Assembly (NCBI GenBank): GCA_000733355.1
Contig: JNVV01000018.1
Span: 248,001 to 312,000 of the forward strand
Origin: Falciphora oryzae
Taxonomy: Eukaryota > Ascomycota > Sordariomycetes > Magnaporthales > Magnaporthaceae
DNA: 64,000 nucleotides
Direction: 5' to 3'
Under the pieces are notes generated by a model. The model made no database searches. It worked only from the letters and a program-made list of their open reading frames with translations, and was not told where the DNA came from. Of the stretch, positions 35,302-46,217 are shown piece after piece (position 1 is the first letter of the stretch; every line of letters starts with the position of its first letter). Made by a program: the position numbers and the translations under genes.

Positions 35302-37129
35302 ATGGCTTCGGTCGAGGACCCCGAGAAGCGGGAGAAGTCCGGGCACGTCTCGCCCGCACAGAGCGAGGTCGCGCTGGGCGCCAATGACGTCGCTATCATC
35401 CCCAAGGGAGCGTTGGATCCCGTCTACGAGGCCAAGGCCCGGGTCCTCAATCGAGCAGTGCGTCCCGCTCCCCGTGTTCCGCCATGCCGGACCCCGTTGT
35501 GGGCCGCCGGGCGTCGGACGGCCAAAAAAGGGAAAATAGGCTATTGACACACTAGATGCGTCCTAGATCCAAGACATTGGCATGGGGTGGTATCAATGGC
35601 AACTGTTCATCGTTGTCGGCTTCGGCTGGGCCAGCGACAACCTGTGGCCCATTGTCACCTCTCTTATCTTCACGCCAATCGTCTACGAGTTCGGCCCGAG
35701 CCGCCCGCCTCTGCTCTCGCTAGCCCAGAATATTGGTCTCTTGGCTGGCGCCGTTTTTGTAAGCCTTGGCGGCTAACACCATGTTCCTTGACAGTGCTGA
35801 CGCCAGAACGCCAGTGGGGATTCGGCTGTGATGTCTTCGGCCGCAAGTTGGCTTTCAACCTGACCCTCGGCCTGACTGCCGTCTGGGGCATGATCGCCAC
35901 AGGCGCCCCCAACTTCGCTGCCATCGGCTCCTTTGCCGCCCTGTGGTCCTTCGGCGTTGGCGGTAATCTTCCCGTCGATTCGGCCATATTCCTGGAGTTC
36001 CTGCCGGGCACTCACCAGTACCTCCTGACCGTCCTGTCGGTCGACTGGGCAATCGCCCAGGTCGTGGCCACCCTTATTGCGTGGCCGCTGCTAGGAAACC
36101 TGACCTGCCAGACCAAGCAGGTAGAGGGGGGTAGCTGCACCAAGGAGCAGAACATGGGCTGGCGCTACTTTGTCATCACTATGGGCGGTCTCACGCTGTT
36201 CATGTTCCTCGTCCGCTTCCTACTCTTCGCCATCTACGAGTCGCCAAAGTACCTCATGGGCCGCGGCCGCGACGAGGAGGCCGTCCGCGTCGTGCACGAG
36301 GTCGCGCGCCGCAACGGCAAGACGACTGCATTGACCCTGGAGCACCTCAAGGCCTGCGAGCCCGAGGGCTACGTAGCTAACACGAGCGCCGCGACCGCCG
36401 TCAAGCGCCACCTCGTCGAGCGCCTGGACTCAAACCAGGTCAGGGTCCTCTTCTCGTCGCCCCGCCTCGCCCTCAGCACGGGGCTCATCATGGCCATCTG
36501 GGCCCTCATCGGCCTGGCCTACCCGCTCTACAACGCCTTCCTGCCCTTCATCCAGCAGACGCGCGGCACCGACTTTGGCGACGGCAGCACCTACATCACT
36601 TACCGCAACAGCCTCATCATCGCCGTCCTGGGCGTGCCGGGGGCCCTCCTGGGCGGCCTGCTGGTCGAGGTTCCCCGGATCGGCCGCAAGGGCGCCCTGT
36701 CCATCAGCACGGCGCTGACGGGCATCTTCCTCTACGGCAGCACGACGGCGGCCAGGAGCGACGCGCTGCTGGGCTGGAACTGCGGCTTCAACTTTGCTAG
36801 CAACGTCATGTATGCCGTCCTTTACGGCTACACCCCGGAGCTTTTTCCCACGCCGCAGCGCGGGACCGGCAACGCCCTCGCTGCCACGTCGAACCGCATT
36901 TTTGGCATTATGGCTGTGAGCTTGTCACCTTCTTCGTTTTGTTCTTCTGTGCTGTACTGCTCTTGTAATGCTGACAAACTCTTCTTGCCACTCCTCACAG
37001 CCCATCGTCGCCATGTTTGCTGACCTGAAGACGGCAGCTCCTGTCTACACCAGTGGAGCTCTCTTCCTCGCCGCGGGCGTTATCGTTTTGCTGCTTCCAT
37101 TTGAGTCGAGGGGCAAGGCTGCACTTTGA
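35302..37129 (+). CDS. Major facilitator superfamily transporter (sugar-porter-like)
   Basis: Plasma-membrane solute transporter, 525 aa in four exons: 35302-35457, 35567-35758, 35815-36915 and 37001-37129. All junction phases agree, and introns (109, 56 and 85 bp) have GTGCGT, GTAAGC and GTGAGC donors. Splicing builds NRA|IQDIGMGWYQWQLF and GAVF|WGFGCDVFGRKLAF. The latter reconstitutes the MFS loop 2-3 signature GxxxDxxGRK, which is split by intron 2. YESPKYLMGRGRDEEA corresponds to the PESPRWL motif of the sugar-porter branch, and YTPELFPTPQRGTGNALA is the matching C-terminal signature, so about 12 membrane segments are expected. The N-terminal ~50 residues are hydrophilic. Substrate cannot be read from sequence; this subfamily includes carboxylate and sugar permeases. 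It shares a promoter region with the nucleoside hydrolase and ends 444 bp from the convergent permease. Confidence 0.9.
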
Positions 37130-37572
37130 GGATTTGATCGACATGGCCAACTTGTGTTTGGGGACCTCATTGCTATGGCTCATGACTAAGAGTTACCTTT
37201 ACGATGTAACTCTAGTCGATACCGGAGATAGGGGCGGAGAGGAGACAGGCGGACTAACAGAACAAGGGTCTGGAACTCTTTTATCAGTGTCCTCCAAAGG
37301 CAATCCCAACCCTCCCACAAGCTTTCAGTTCCATTAGTAAGTAGTAACCGTAGTAACCTTCCTAGCCACAAGAACCACAACAAACTTGCCGGGCTCCACC
37401 CAGTATCTTTGTGTGAATCGCGTCTGAGCCACAGAGGCAGGCAGACGCCAACATCATTGCAGTTCGAGCCCGAATATGCGCTCACCCTGCCTATTTAGAT
37501 GTCATCTCCTTCCGTCATCTTGCAGCCTTGTCCGTACTGCTTCAGGCTGTAGACATCGTGCTGACTGAGTCG
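37130..37572. other. Tail-to-tail spacer between the MFS transporter and amino-acid permease genes
   Basis: Low-complexity-free 443-bp spacer. No ORF with protein-like content seen. Confidence 0.5.
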
Positions 37573-40500
37573 CTACTGTTGCTGGACCGCTCTCGGGTCC
37601 ATTTGAAACTGAGACTGATGCTGCCACTGCTGGTTGTCTGCCATCTCCGACGGCTGTTGGTGATCCAGGGTTTGTGACAAGTAGCGAGCATTGCCGTTGA
37701 AATCTTCCTGGTCGCGGCTCTGGCTTCCGGCTGAATTGGAGAGATTAATGAGACGCCGCAGCGTCTCGCGCAGCGAGCCGGCTCTCCTGTCCATGGAGAG
37801 GGGGACCCAGCCTTGAGCATCCTGGTCCCGAAAAAAGTAAATCTTGCGGCCAATGACAATGAACGCCAGAAGAATGTGCTATGGCCACGACCCAAATACT
37901 GTCAGTTCACCACTCCTACAAATGGCAAGAGCTGATGAGAGGGGGAGCTGCTGACTGGAAGGTATGCGGCCATGAACTTGGTCGCTGTGGCGCCCCTCTT
38001 CCACATGGTGCTGCTAATCAAGACAAACACCACCACGCAGACAAAGAGGGCGTAACGCGCCGCCCACGGCTGTAGCCCGGAAAGCAGGGTCCCAGCTCCG
38101 TATTCGTCGGAGGACTTGAGGCACCTCCTGAGCGCTCCATTCGGGTCATCGGCGATGTTACTTTCGCACTTTCGCGTCCTGTTTGTTGGTTGGGCTGCCT
38201 TGTCAGCAAGGGACCTCGGGGTCGCCGGCTTGATAAGTGCCTTGCGTTTGAGGGACGGGCTAACCAGGTTTGGAACCGCATATAAGCCAAGCATAGCGCA
38301 GCCCAAACTATGAGCACCGAGACGCTTTGGGAGATGGCGATGATGTACATAAGCTTTGTAAATTAATTAGCAGGGAAGAGGAACGGTATTTTTATCAGGA
38401 AGTTGTTTATCATTTTTGCGCGAATGTGGGGATAAGAGAGACTTACATCGGCAACTCCTTGGCTCCCCCTTTCCCTCGCAAAATCCAGATGCACGAAAGC
38501 ATACCACGATATAATGCTAACGAGCAGAGCCTTGGCCGGTGCTCCAGTAAGCACCCAGACGGCGCCTGTGTTGCGTTGAAACCAACTCTGGATGAAGCCC
38601 GAATTGGGGCCGCGCTGGTACGTGAGCCCATAGAGGGTACGGCTCGCAACATACAGCGAGGCGTTGGCGGCGGACAGCGTGGTGAACAGCAAGATGCCGT
38701 TGACGGCGGCAGCCGCTGGCGGGGCTGGGGCGGCGTGATTGCACGGGCCAGTGCCGTCGGCCCAGTCCCGCCCAAAGGCGCGGAGGCCTTTGGACACGCC
38801 GATGACGACGGCACTGCGCGTCCGTGGGTCTCGACAGTCGGATGGGGGGCCGACGGCGGTGTCGTAGGTAAGGGGCAGGGCGGGGTCGGTCCACTCGACG
38901 GTCAGGATGACACCTAGGGTGCAAAGGATGTAGACGATAACTACTACCCAGTGGCTGAGCTGCGAGGCAGCTTTCAAAGCTTTCAGAGAGGAGCGCCTGG
39001 CTTCGAAGGCGGCCATCGCAACCCCCTCGATGCCGATGTAACTGAACGCCACCATGGGGAAGCCCAAGCTGTAATTAATCAAGCGTTCAAGGCTGGAGTT
39101 AGTTGATTGAAGCATATATTGCATAAGAAACCATTGATCCACATGTCCTTTTTGAACACTGACCAAAACGCCTCGAATTTGCTATTGGCAAAGTTGCTGT
39201 CATATTGAAAATGCCAGTTGTCATCTGCGTGTGGGCACGTTATGATTGTCAGCCTAAGAACCAGCACTAACTGGGAGCTCACACTCTCAGGATTTTACGT
39301 GATAGGCCTACAGTACCTAAGCCACTAAGTCAAGACCCCTACTTTGCGCCACCCCCCACTTCCGGCCACCCCGATTCCCATACTAAATCGCCAAAACGCA
39401 CCGTTTTCAATCCGCAATAGCAAATCCAAATAAAATCGCACAAATGCAATCCCAAAACCAATCGAAAGCCGTTTTTTAACGCTTTTCAAAAATATTAATT
39501 TTGGATTTCTTAGGTACTGATGAATCCGGAAATTTAAATTTGAAAACAAAGGTCCAAAATACATACTAATTTTACGACATTACACAGTTAAATAAATCTT
39601 CAAATTTATATCCGCTTAGGCTTTGGTATTTTATATAATATGGAGTTTAAAAAGGACTTTTTAAAAGTAAAACCGGATATTTTAACCTATTTTTTTCTAT
39701 TTAATTAAAAAATATTTTATATTTTACTAACAAACTTTTTATATAGGAAAAACTTTTGGCTTTTTTATTTAAATGAAAAAAATAGTTACAAATATACGGT
39801 TTTACGTAAAGGAAAGCCCTTTTAAAACTTTATATTAATGTAAATACCCGGGTTTTATTCAATTCAAATTTAAAGATTTATTTTACTTTATATTTTCGTA
39901 AAATTAGTATGTATTTTGCACCTTCAACTTTGAGCCGGAATCCCTAGCCCTATAAGGCTTTTAAAAATACAAATTTACCTTGTTACAAAGCCTTTAAAAA
40001 ACGCTTTCGATTGGTTTTGGGTTTGCATTTGTGCGATTTTATTTGGATTTGCTATTGCGGATTGAAAACGGTACGTTTTGGCGATTTAGTATGGGAATCG
40101 GGGTGGCCGGAAGTGGGGGGTGGCGCAAAGTAGGGGTCTTGACTTAGTGTCTAACCGGGCTTTATGTTAGCATGTTAAGTACCTCATGCCTGGCGTTAAA
40201 TAATAACACTCACCTTTGCCGGCAACAATGAATAGGAGAATTGATACAACAAAGACAAGGGCGAGCTTGATGGCGCCACTTATTGTTTCAATCCATCCGA
40301 ACCACTATAGTCATACGATGACTGGGTGTCAATAGCTTGTTCTCGTTATGGCATGTGAGCAAATGAAAGAAGAGGGACAAACGCACCTTCACGTGGACTA
40401 GGTTGATGAAGAGCACCAGAAACGGCAAGCATGCGGCAAGGACGCGGGGCCACGGACTCATAGGGAGCCAGAAGTGAAGGGTCCTAGCGGCGGCGAGGAT

Positions 40501-41132
40501 CTGGTAGGTGAAAATGGAGGCATAGGAAAACCAATATAAAATGCCAATACCCCAAGCGACGTCACGGTCGACGAAGGCGCTGACGTACTCGAAGATGGCA
40601 TTCCGTACCGGGAAGAGCTGGACCAGCTCCCCGACGGTCTCTCCGACGCAAACGGCCACGCTGCCGAAGAGCACCACGGCCAGCAACAAGCCAAAGGGCC
40701 CTGCGATTTTAAGGACCTCACCATTGTTGTTGAAAACGCCGGAGCCGATGACTAGGCTTATAATGATAAACTTTTTGTGGAAGGAAAATGCGAGTAACGT
40801 TAGCACCTGAAGCTCGGAGATGTCGGTTGGTGAGGTTGATAAAACTGGGACTTACGAAGATTTGGATGCCAGTGAGCTCTTGTCTTTTGCGGTGGCATCG
40901 TCGTGTCCATGTAAGCAAGTGTGCGGCTGACTTTGAACGAATGCAGTGCCCATCGAGTTAACTAGGTGGAGAGTGGGGGCGAGAACTCACCGCAGCCTGT
41001 CGCGATTGTGATTCGGATTCCTGCGCGGTGTGGGTGAAGAACGAAGTCAGTTTGGGGCTATGGCCTTGCGTGGGACCCAGACTCCGTAGGATCATACCCT
41101 TGTTGGGGGACTGGGGCACCGTTGATATCCAT
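37573..41132 (-). CDS. Amino-acid permease (APC superfamily), ten exons, transposon in intron 5
   Basis: Integral membrane amino-acid transporter, 642 aa. Exons (minus strand): 41132-41098, 41020-40991, 40883-40856, 40806-40387, 40304-40214, 39224-39164, 39092-38447, 38353-38265, 38178-37956 and 37878-37573; lengths sum to 1929 nt and all phases agree. Key family features: VIGSGVFNNNGEVLKIAGP (first helix with the G-S-G substrate motif), VKWFGWIETISGAIKLALV, YSLGFPMVAFSYIGIEGVA, LFTTLSAANASLYVASRTLYGL and LPHILLAFIVIGRKIYFF. Exons 4-10 are strongly supported because each splice restores family sequence. An apparent frameshift near 38265 is resolved by an 86-bp intron (GTTAGC donor) giving YMRFQTW|TRKCESN. 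Exons 1-3 and the start are tentative. Intron 5 (39225-40213) is 989 bp because it contains the inverted-repeat element at 39328-40144; coding capacity is untouched. Confidence 0.8.
39328..40144. mobile_element. 817-bp foldback/MITE element with Fot1/pogo-like termini
   Basis: Non-autonomous inverted-repeat element flanked by TA on each side (39326-39327 and 40145-40146). The outer terminal inverted repeats, 39328-39469 and 40003-40144, match over 142 bp with two differences and begin AGTCAAGACCCC. Inverted similarity continues inward: AAAATACATACTAATTTTACGA at about 39553-39576 recurs in reverse at about 39895-39917, and the inner arms stay alignable though diverged. The whole element is therefore one imperfect palindrome centred near 39736. 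It is AT-rich, with no transposase ORF. A TA duplication and AGTCAAG start fit Fot1/Pot2 (pogo) elements as I recall that family. The outer CAC/GTG also makes CACTA...TAGTG, but the flanking 3-bp strings (AGC, TCT) do not match, so a CACTA element is less likely. It sits in intron 5 of the permease gene. Confidence 0.85.
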
Positions 41133-41818
41133 CGTCTCGGTGTTTCCGAAGCTTTGATGGACGGATATACGGACGAAGATCCGATTTGGCCAGGAGAGGG
41201 AAAAACCACCAAAAGCGAGACGTCCTTGAGATGCGCCTAACGGAAGGGAAGCACACGCTCAGGCAGCAACAGGGAGAGCAGGTAGGGTCGCGTTCAAATG
41301 GGTCGGGCAGCATTCTTGCCTGTCCCTGTGGGACTTTTTAAACTTCGGACTGTTTCTCTGGAATCTCGTCCCTCTCGTGTTCGACAAGATGTCTGGCCTG
41401 ACTGCTGCAATGGAGGCTTCCTCCAAGGTACCAGTACTTGGACCGCCACACATAGCTGCGGGAGCTGGACACATTAGGCTTGCAGCCACCCTGCGACCCA
41501 TCGGCAAACCACGTCGCCTTGTGAGGCGCATTGAAAGCAGGCTGGAGGTGGGCAGACCGCCCGTTCTGCATAGGGCCGGCTAGCTGTGGATGCCTCCCTT
41601 TAGCTCCACGCCACGCGCTTCTTTCTCCTCGGTGCCCGACGCTCGCGGAGCCCGTCAAGTTGCCTCCTGTCACATTTTACGTGACTCTTATTACTCCAAG
41701 GCCTGACTTCACACATTCGATTGAGGACAACATCTCATCTTCTTCCATAATTTCTCGGTAATTACACATTGTTTCCTCATTCTCCCCTGCCTCAACCAGC
41801 GCACAACCCCAGATCACC
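41133..41818. other. Intergenic region upstream of the permease
   Basis: No supported gene. Contains the divergent upstream regions of the permease (minus) and of the doubtful short ORF at 41819. Confidence 0.4.
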
Positions 41819-42091
41819 ATGGCCAAAATCTTTACCAATGTCTTCGGTCCGGGCGACTCGTCCTACGTCACCGAGGAGGAAATATTCATCGCCTGCCTCG
41901 AGCAGAAGTTCGGTCAGGGCATCGACTTCAATACTAGCGTGAGACACCGGGATCCTATCACGACGCGAATCTGGTCTTTGGTGCAAACTGCGTCCCTTGA
42001 ACTTCGAGTGCGGCGGCATGGAATGGCTGATCTCCCGGCGGCACCCAGAAATACAACGATCGATGGTCCTTCGACTATCACAGGCAGTTGA
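41819..42091 (+). CDS. Hypothetical short protein (doubtful model)
   Basis: An ATG in good context (ATCACCATGG) opens a 90-codon frame. The first ~40 residues (MAKIFTNVFGPGDSSYVTEE...) look protein-like, while the rest is Arg/Thr-rich and less convincing. A GTGAGA at ~41939 could be a splice donor, so the true gene may be spliced and longer; another frame near 42000 reads LNFECGGMEWLISRRHPEI. I do not recognise a family. Confidence 0.3.
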   Translation: MAKIFTNVFGPGDSSYVTEEEIFIACLEQKFGQGIDFNTSVRHRDPITTRIWSLVQTASLELRVRRHGMADLPAAPRNTTIDGPSTITGS

Positions 42092-43144
42092 CAAGAGTAT
42101 GGTAATCCCAGCTGTTTCTGCCATTAGACCGACGACGTCTGACGATTGAGATGACAGGGTGAACTGAAGTAAGCACCAGGATGCCGATAGGGCATGCTAG
42201 AAGAGCTTATCAGCCTATTTTAACATGCCAATTTGAGCCGAGTAGGAAGCTGGCACGGGAGATTGCCAACCGATGCGATGAGGCTAGGGCTGCTAGGCAA
42301 GCAAAGCTCTACATGGGAGGAACCCTGGTCCGAGCTCCGAATAGGAAGTCCATCGTTTAGAATAATATGAACGACTGGCGCACCGCGGTGCGGACTAGCT
42401 AGGAACGTCGAGAGGCTCTGCAGGTATCTAGGTGCCCGTGCAGAAATGGGCAACATGGGTAGACACTAGGTTTCATTGGGTCACAGCGACAGTCGCGTCG
42501 CAGGCCGGGGAGGGCAGGTCGAGGCTCGGATGGCCGCTGCACAATTTGTATACTTCGCGTGTCCGTTTCTGATTGGAGAATGTCGTGTGGTAGAGCCGCC
42601 GGTGGTGGCGCCGAGCTGAAAAAGAAAAAGGCACAACTGAGTGCCCGCATGATCCCGAATGCCCAGTCGAGCCAGTCACATACTCGCATGGAATGCAGGC
42701 ATGCGAAGGCACCACCATAGAGCCCGGCTATCGTGGCGCGCCAAGGAATGCCAGAAGCAACTGCCCGGGTGCGCCATGTCGGCACACTCCTCCAGCTGTG
42801 CTGTGGCAACGCGAAACGAACAAAGTCAAGCAGAGCCAACTACCGGACATCAGTTCTTTCTGCATCCGATCTCGGTCTCCAGGCGGCGGGGGCAGCGCCT
42901 AGACCGCACAGCCTTGATATACGTGTGTGACTTTTTCTTTCGAGATTTGTCTGGATCTTCGCCGCAGTGACCATGCTCGACATCCAGGACCAGGAGGAGA
43001 AAAAAAACGCCAAGCCATCACATCCCTCCATAATAAAAAAAAGTCAAACCCCAACAGCCAAGAAGGCAGCATCGGAAGGGAGTCCTTATCGTCCATCTGG
43101 GCTGGAAACACTGAAATCCTCTTCACCATATTCACGATCACACG
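42092..43144. other. Intergenic region with possible upstream ORF of the CorA-like gene
   Basis: No gene recognised across most of it. At 42973-43152 a 59-codon ORF (MLDIQDQEEKKN...) ends with a TGA that overlaps the CorA-like start codon region (ATG at 43145, TGA at 43150), the arrangement of an overlapping uORF. Confidence 0.35.
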
Positions 43145-44763
43145 ATGCTTGATCCGTATTGGGAGCAGTATTTTTCCAACGCCTATGCCAGCCCGTTGTC
43201 GGCGGAGTGCGCTCGTCTCCGAGCGCAGCTCCATGACAGAGCTGGGTCCGAGGAAAGGTCACCGTTTGCCGAGGCGAACAACTTCAGGATTACGGACATC
43301 TCCAATGGTAAGTTGCACTCCAGGCGGCAAGGTTTCAAGCTGAGCTAACTCGACAGGATGCCACCATCAGGCGTTCCTCATACGTATGTAATCAAGGACG
43401 GTGTCACACCAGGCTTGGATGCTACTATTTCCGGTGATGCGCCACCAAAGGGCGTTAGGATAATATCGCTCGTATCTCGTCGAAAGACCAGCCCTCTCGA
43501 GATCACACCAGCAGCGACCGCAAAGATCTTCAGCAGATACAGGGTCAAGCCCGAGTTCTTGAGAGTTCTGCTGTTTTTCGGTGACACGCCGCTGGAGTCC
43601 GAGGCTAGCAATAGCTACATAAGTTTTCACGACGGCGAGAATGGTGATTTTTGCCTCGGCTACCGACTCAACTACTTCGAAAAGAATCGGGATGGCGAAT
43701 GGGTGTTGAGACAGATCGGCATCTATCACCATCGGTACAGCAAAGCGGCCGGATCAGGAAGCCTCTTTATATTGGTCGCCGGGACCCGACAAACCAAATT
43801 TCTATCCACCCTCGAAGAGCAGCTGGCGCGGGGCACGGACAAGGCGACCGCCGTGGGGAGGCACCTGGAGGATAGCCCCTGGACCCTTCATACAGCGCTA
43901 TTCTCGTGCCACGCCGATGGTTGGCGCGACTACTTCGAGCACCTGGGGTCGCAATTTTCGGACATTGGGGACCGCGCTATGGGCGCTGAAAAAGTCCGCG
44001 TAGACGACGAAACGATCCGCGATGTTAGAACGTTGCGGCACGTGTACGATCTGTCGCTTTTCGGCGGGGCCGCGTGCGCGGGCAACGTTGATATCACGCA
44101 CGCTTTGGTCGCCAGATTGCGAGACCTGCTGCCGCCGGATGACGCGAACTCGCTCAAAGCGTCGGCCGATATGCTGGAGGGATTTGCGGAAAGCTGTAGG
44201 GTGCTGCAAAAGAAGATCAAAAATGCCACTGATCTGGTAGGTTGTTGGTCTTCTCCGCTCTGCATGCAAGCATGTTAAAAGCCGCGGCTGCTTACACAGA
44301 TCAACATCAGGTCGGCTACCTAATCACGTTCCACTACCAAGCCGTGACAGCCAAACTCGACGGCGAGATAGTCAGACTGGCCGAGGAAAATGGGGCTTTG
44401 CAGGAGCAGCTCCGGTCGGTGGCCGAAGAAACGAAGGTGGTAACCCAGCAACTGCGAAACTTGACGCAAAACACGGCCAATGACGGCGCGATTGTTACCG
44501 TGATTACGGTCTTGTCGGCCATCTATCTCCCAGGAAGCTTCGTGTCAAGCATCTTTGGGATGAACTTTTTCGATTTTGACGAGCAAGCGCGCAGGATCGT
44601 TATCTCGCAAGATTTTTGGATCTTCATCGTGTTCTGGTTCGGCCTAATAATCGTAACGGTGGGGATCTTCGCGGGGATATACCGCACGAAGAGCAGCATC
44701 TCGAAGGTTTGGAAGAAGTTTTCCGGCGCTGATTTTTCGGGTGGTGTTGATGGTGGTGTCTGA
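43145..44763 (+). CDS. CorA-like metal ion transporter-type membrane protein
   Basis: 493 aa in three exons: 43145-43307, 43371-44236 and 44311-44763, with phases agreeing at both junctions (introns of 63 and 74 bp; branch GCTAAC in the first). The N-terminal ~350 residues form a soluble domain I do not recognise, with a segment SPWTLHTALFSCHADGWRDY. Then comes a long helix/coiled coil (~358-395, AKLDGEIVRLAEENGALQ...) and two membrane segments. TM1 ends at the CorA hallmark GMN (SSIFGMNFFDF, residues ~424-426), followed by TM2 FWIFIVFWFGLIIVTVGIF. This is the CorA arrangement: cytoplasmic funnel, stalk helix, TM1-GMN-TM2. Canonical members move Mg2+/Co2+. Fungal genomes hold many divergent CorA-like proteins whose transport role is unproven, and the weak N-terminal similarity places this one among them. 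Confidence 0.85.
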
Positions 44764-44817
44764 GGAGGACGGGCTGGAGCCACAGGAGCGTGCCTGGTCT
44801 TGGAACTCGTCAACCAA

Positions 44818-44859
<42 letters not shown>

Positions 44860-46217
44860 AGCAATGTCGGACAGGTTTAGCAAGCATGGAGTATGGCTTG
44901 GAAATGCGATGACAAGAGAAGCACAATACCAGGGCCTCAGAAGCAGGCGGCGAAATGCAAGGCAGCTATCTCAGACAGATGATAACAAAGGCTGCCGTCT
45001 TCATAGGCCAGTATTTTCGACATCTTTGTTTACCAGGAAGATAATCCCCTCGTCTTCGAATGCATTCCATGTTTTCAGAGGCATCCGCACCGCGCTATGC
45101 GCCTGCGCACATTATGCACCTAGTATGCCTAGCCTCGTCCTTCCAGTGGCCGACTGCGTCAAGGCGACGGACACTAGCGGCACGTGGCGCGGGGCAACCT
45201 CCTAGCGCGACATGCCCCAAGACACGGGAGGATTGGCCAGAAGCCCTTTATCTTGCGGATCTCAAGAACTCGCTCGCTTGTCTAGAGCCTGTCTCCTCGT
45301 CCGCCCGCCTGCGTGGATGCGTGGGTGGTTCGACTTTCGCAGGAACCAGCTTGCAGAAACGCATGTGGCTTGAGGTAATCCAATCCTGACATACCAAGTT
45401 ATGGTCGAGACCAGTCCTCTGGTATTCGGGCGCACCCGGCGCATTCTGGCGATGGACAACTCAGGGACAGTCAATACTGCGGTTGGCCGGCAGCCGAATC
45501 TACGCCAAATCCGGGCACTCTTTGAAGCTTGCATCTCGAATGCAAGACCATCACACCAATGCCCGGCCCAGCCGCATCACCCAGTAATGGCCATCGCCCT
45601 CCACTGGGCAGCCGGGCTCCCACTCCCGAAGGGCACCGCCATACCGACCAGCCCAGATGGCGAATGCAGAGGCGGGCGCCTGACGGCCGTGGTCTCGAGG
45701 GGCCCAAAGGCTGGGGGTACAGGTACAACCACCCAAACCGGACAAGCAGCCTCTCAGCCCCTCCCGCCAAGCATGCGGTTCGCCTGCGGCCCAAGCATGG
45801 TGCTGGCTGGCCTCTGCGCACGCGTGCTTGATTTTTCCTGAAAGTTTCCTGGCTTACCTACCCATGAAGTTGAAGTAACAATGGCGCGGTGCCCTGGGTG
45901 CCCAGGTCGTCCAGCTGCTGCTGGGGTGCTCCTCTGGTCAAGCGGCGCGTCTCGGATGCTCGAAGAACTTGATCGCTACGACACGTAAGGAAAACCTGGG
46001 ACCTAATGACGCACCCCAACCCTGACGGAAGCCCGAAAGACAGCACTTTTCACAGCAGTCAATCTCATTTCGCTCTACAGCGAACGCCCCACCTCCAGCA
46101 CATTCATCCGTACGTTCCGTTATCCCGATAACAATGTTGCTGTTTGTTTTTTGATCAGACGCGATAGACTGACTGGGCTTGGCGGAAGACTGGGCTTGGG
46201 CAGAGGACGGCGGGGCA
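44764..46217. other. Intergenic region with A38 homopolymer, upstream of the kinase-propeller gene
   Basis: 1.45 kb. The A38 run begins 55 bp after the CorA-like stop. ORFs near 45400-45840 are open on both strands with Pro/Gly/Arg-rich, low-information content, and I do not support them. The frame of the next gene is open slightly upstream of its ATG. Confidence 0.45.
44819..44856. repeat. A38 homopolymer
   Basis: 38 consecutive A, the longest run in the window, 55 bp after the stop codon of the CorA-like gene. Confidence 0.9.

Noticed and set aside
38018..38350. Permease read as a frameshifted pseudogene
   Set aside because: An 86-bp intron at 38179-38264 restores phase and family sequence, and all ten exons sum to an intact 642-codon protein.
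42399..42839. 146-codon minus-strand ORF
   Set aside because: Begins at a TTG, no family features, interrupted by Pro/Phe low complexity.
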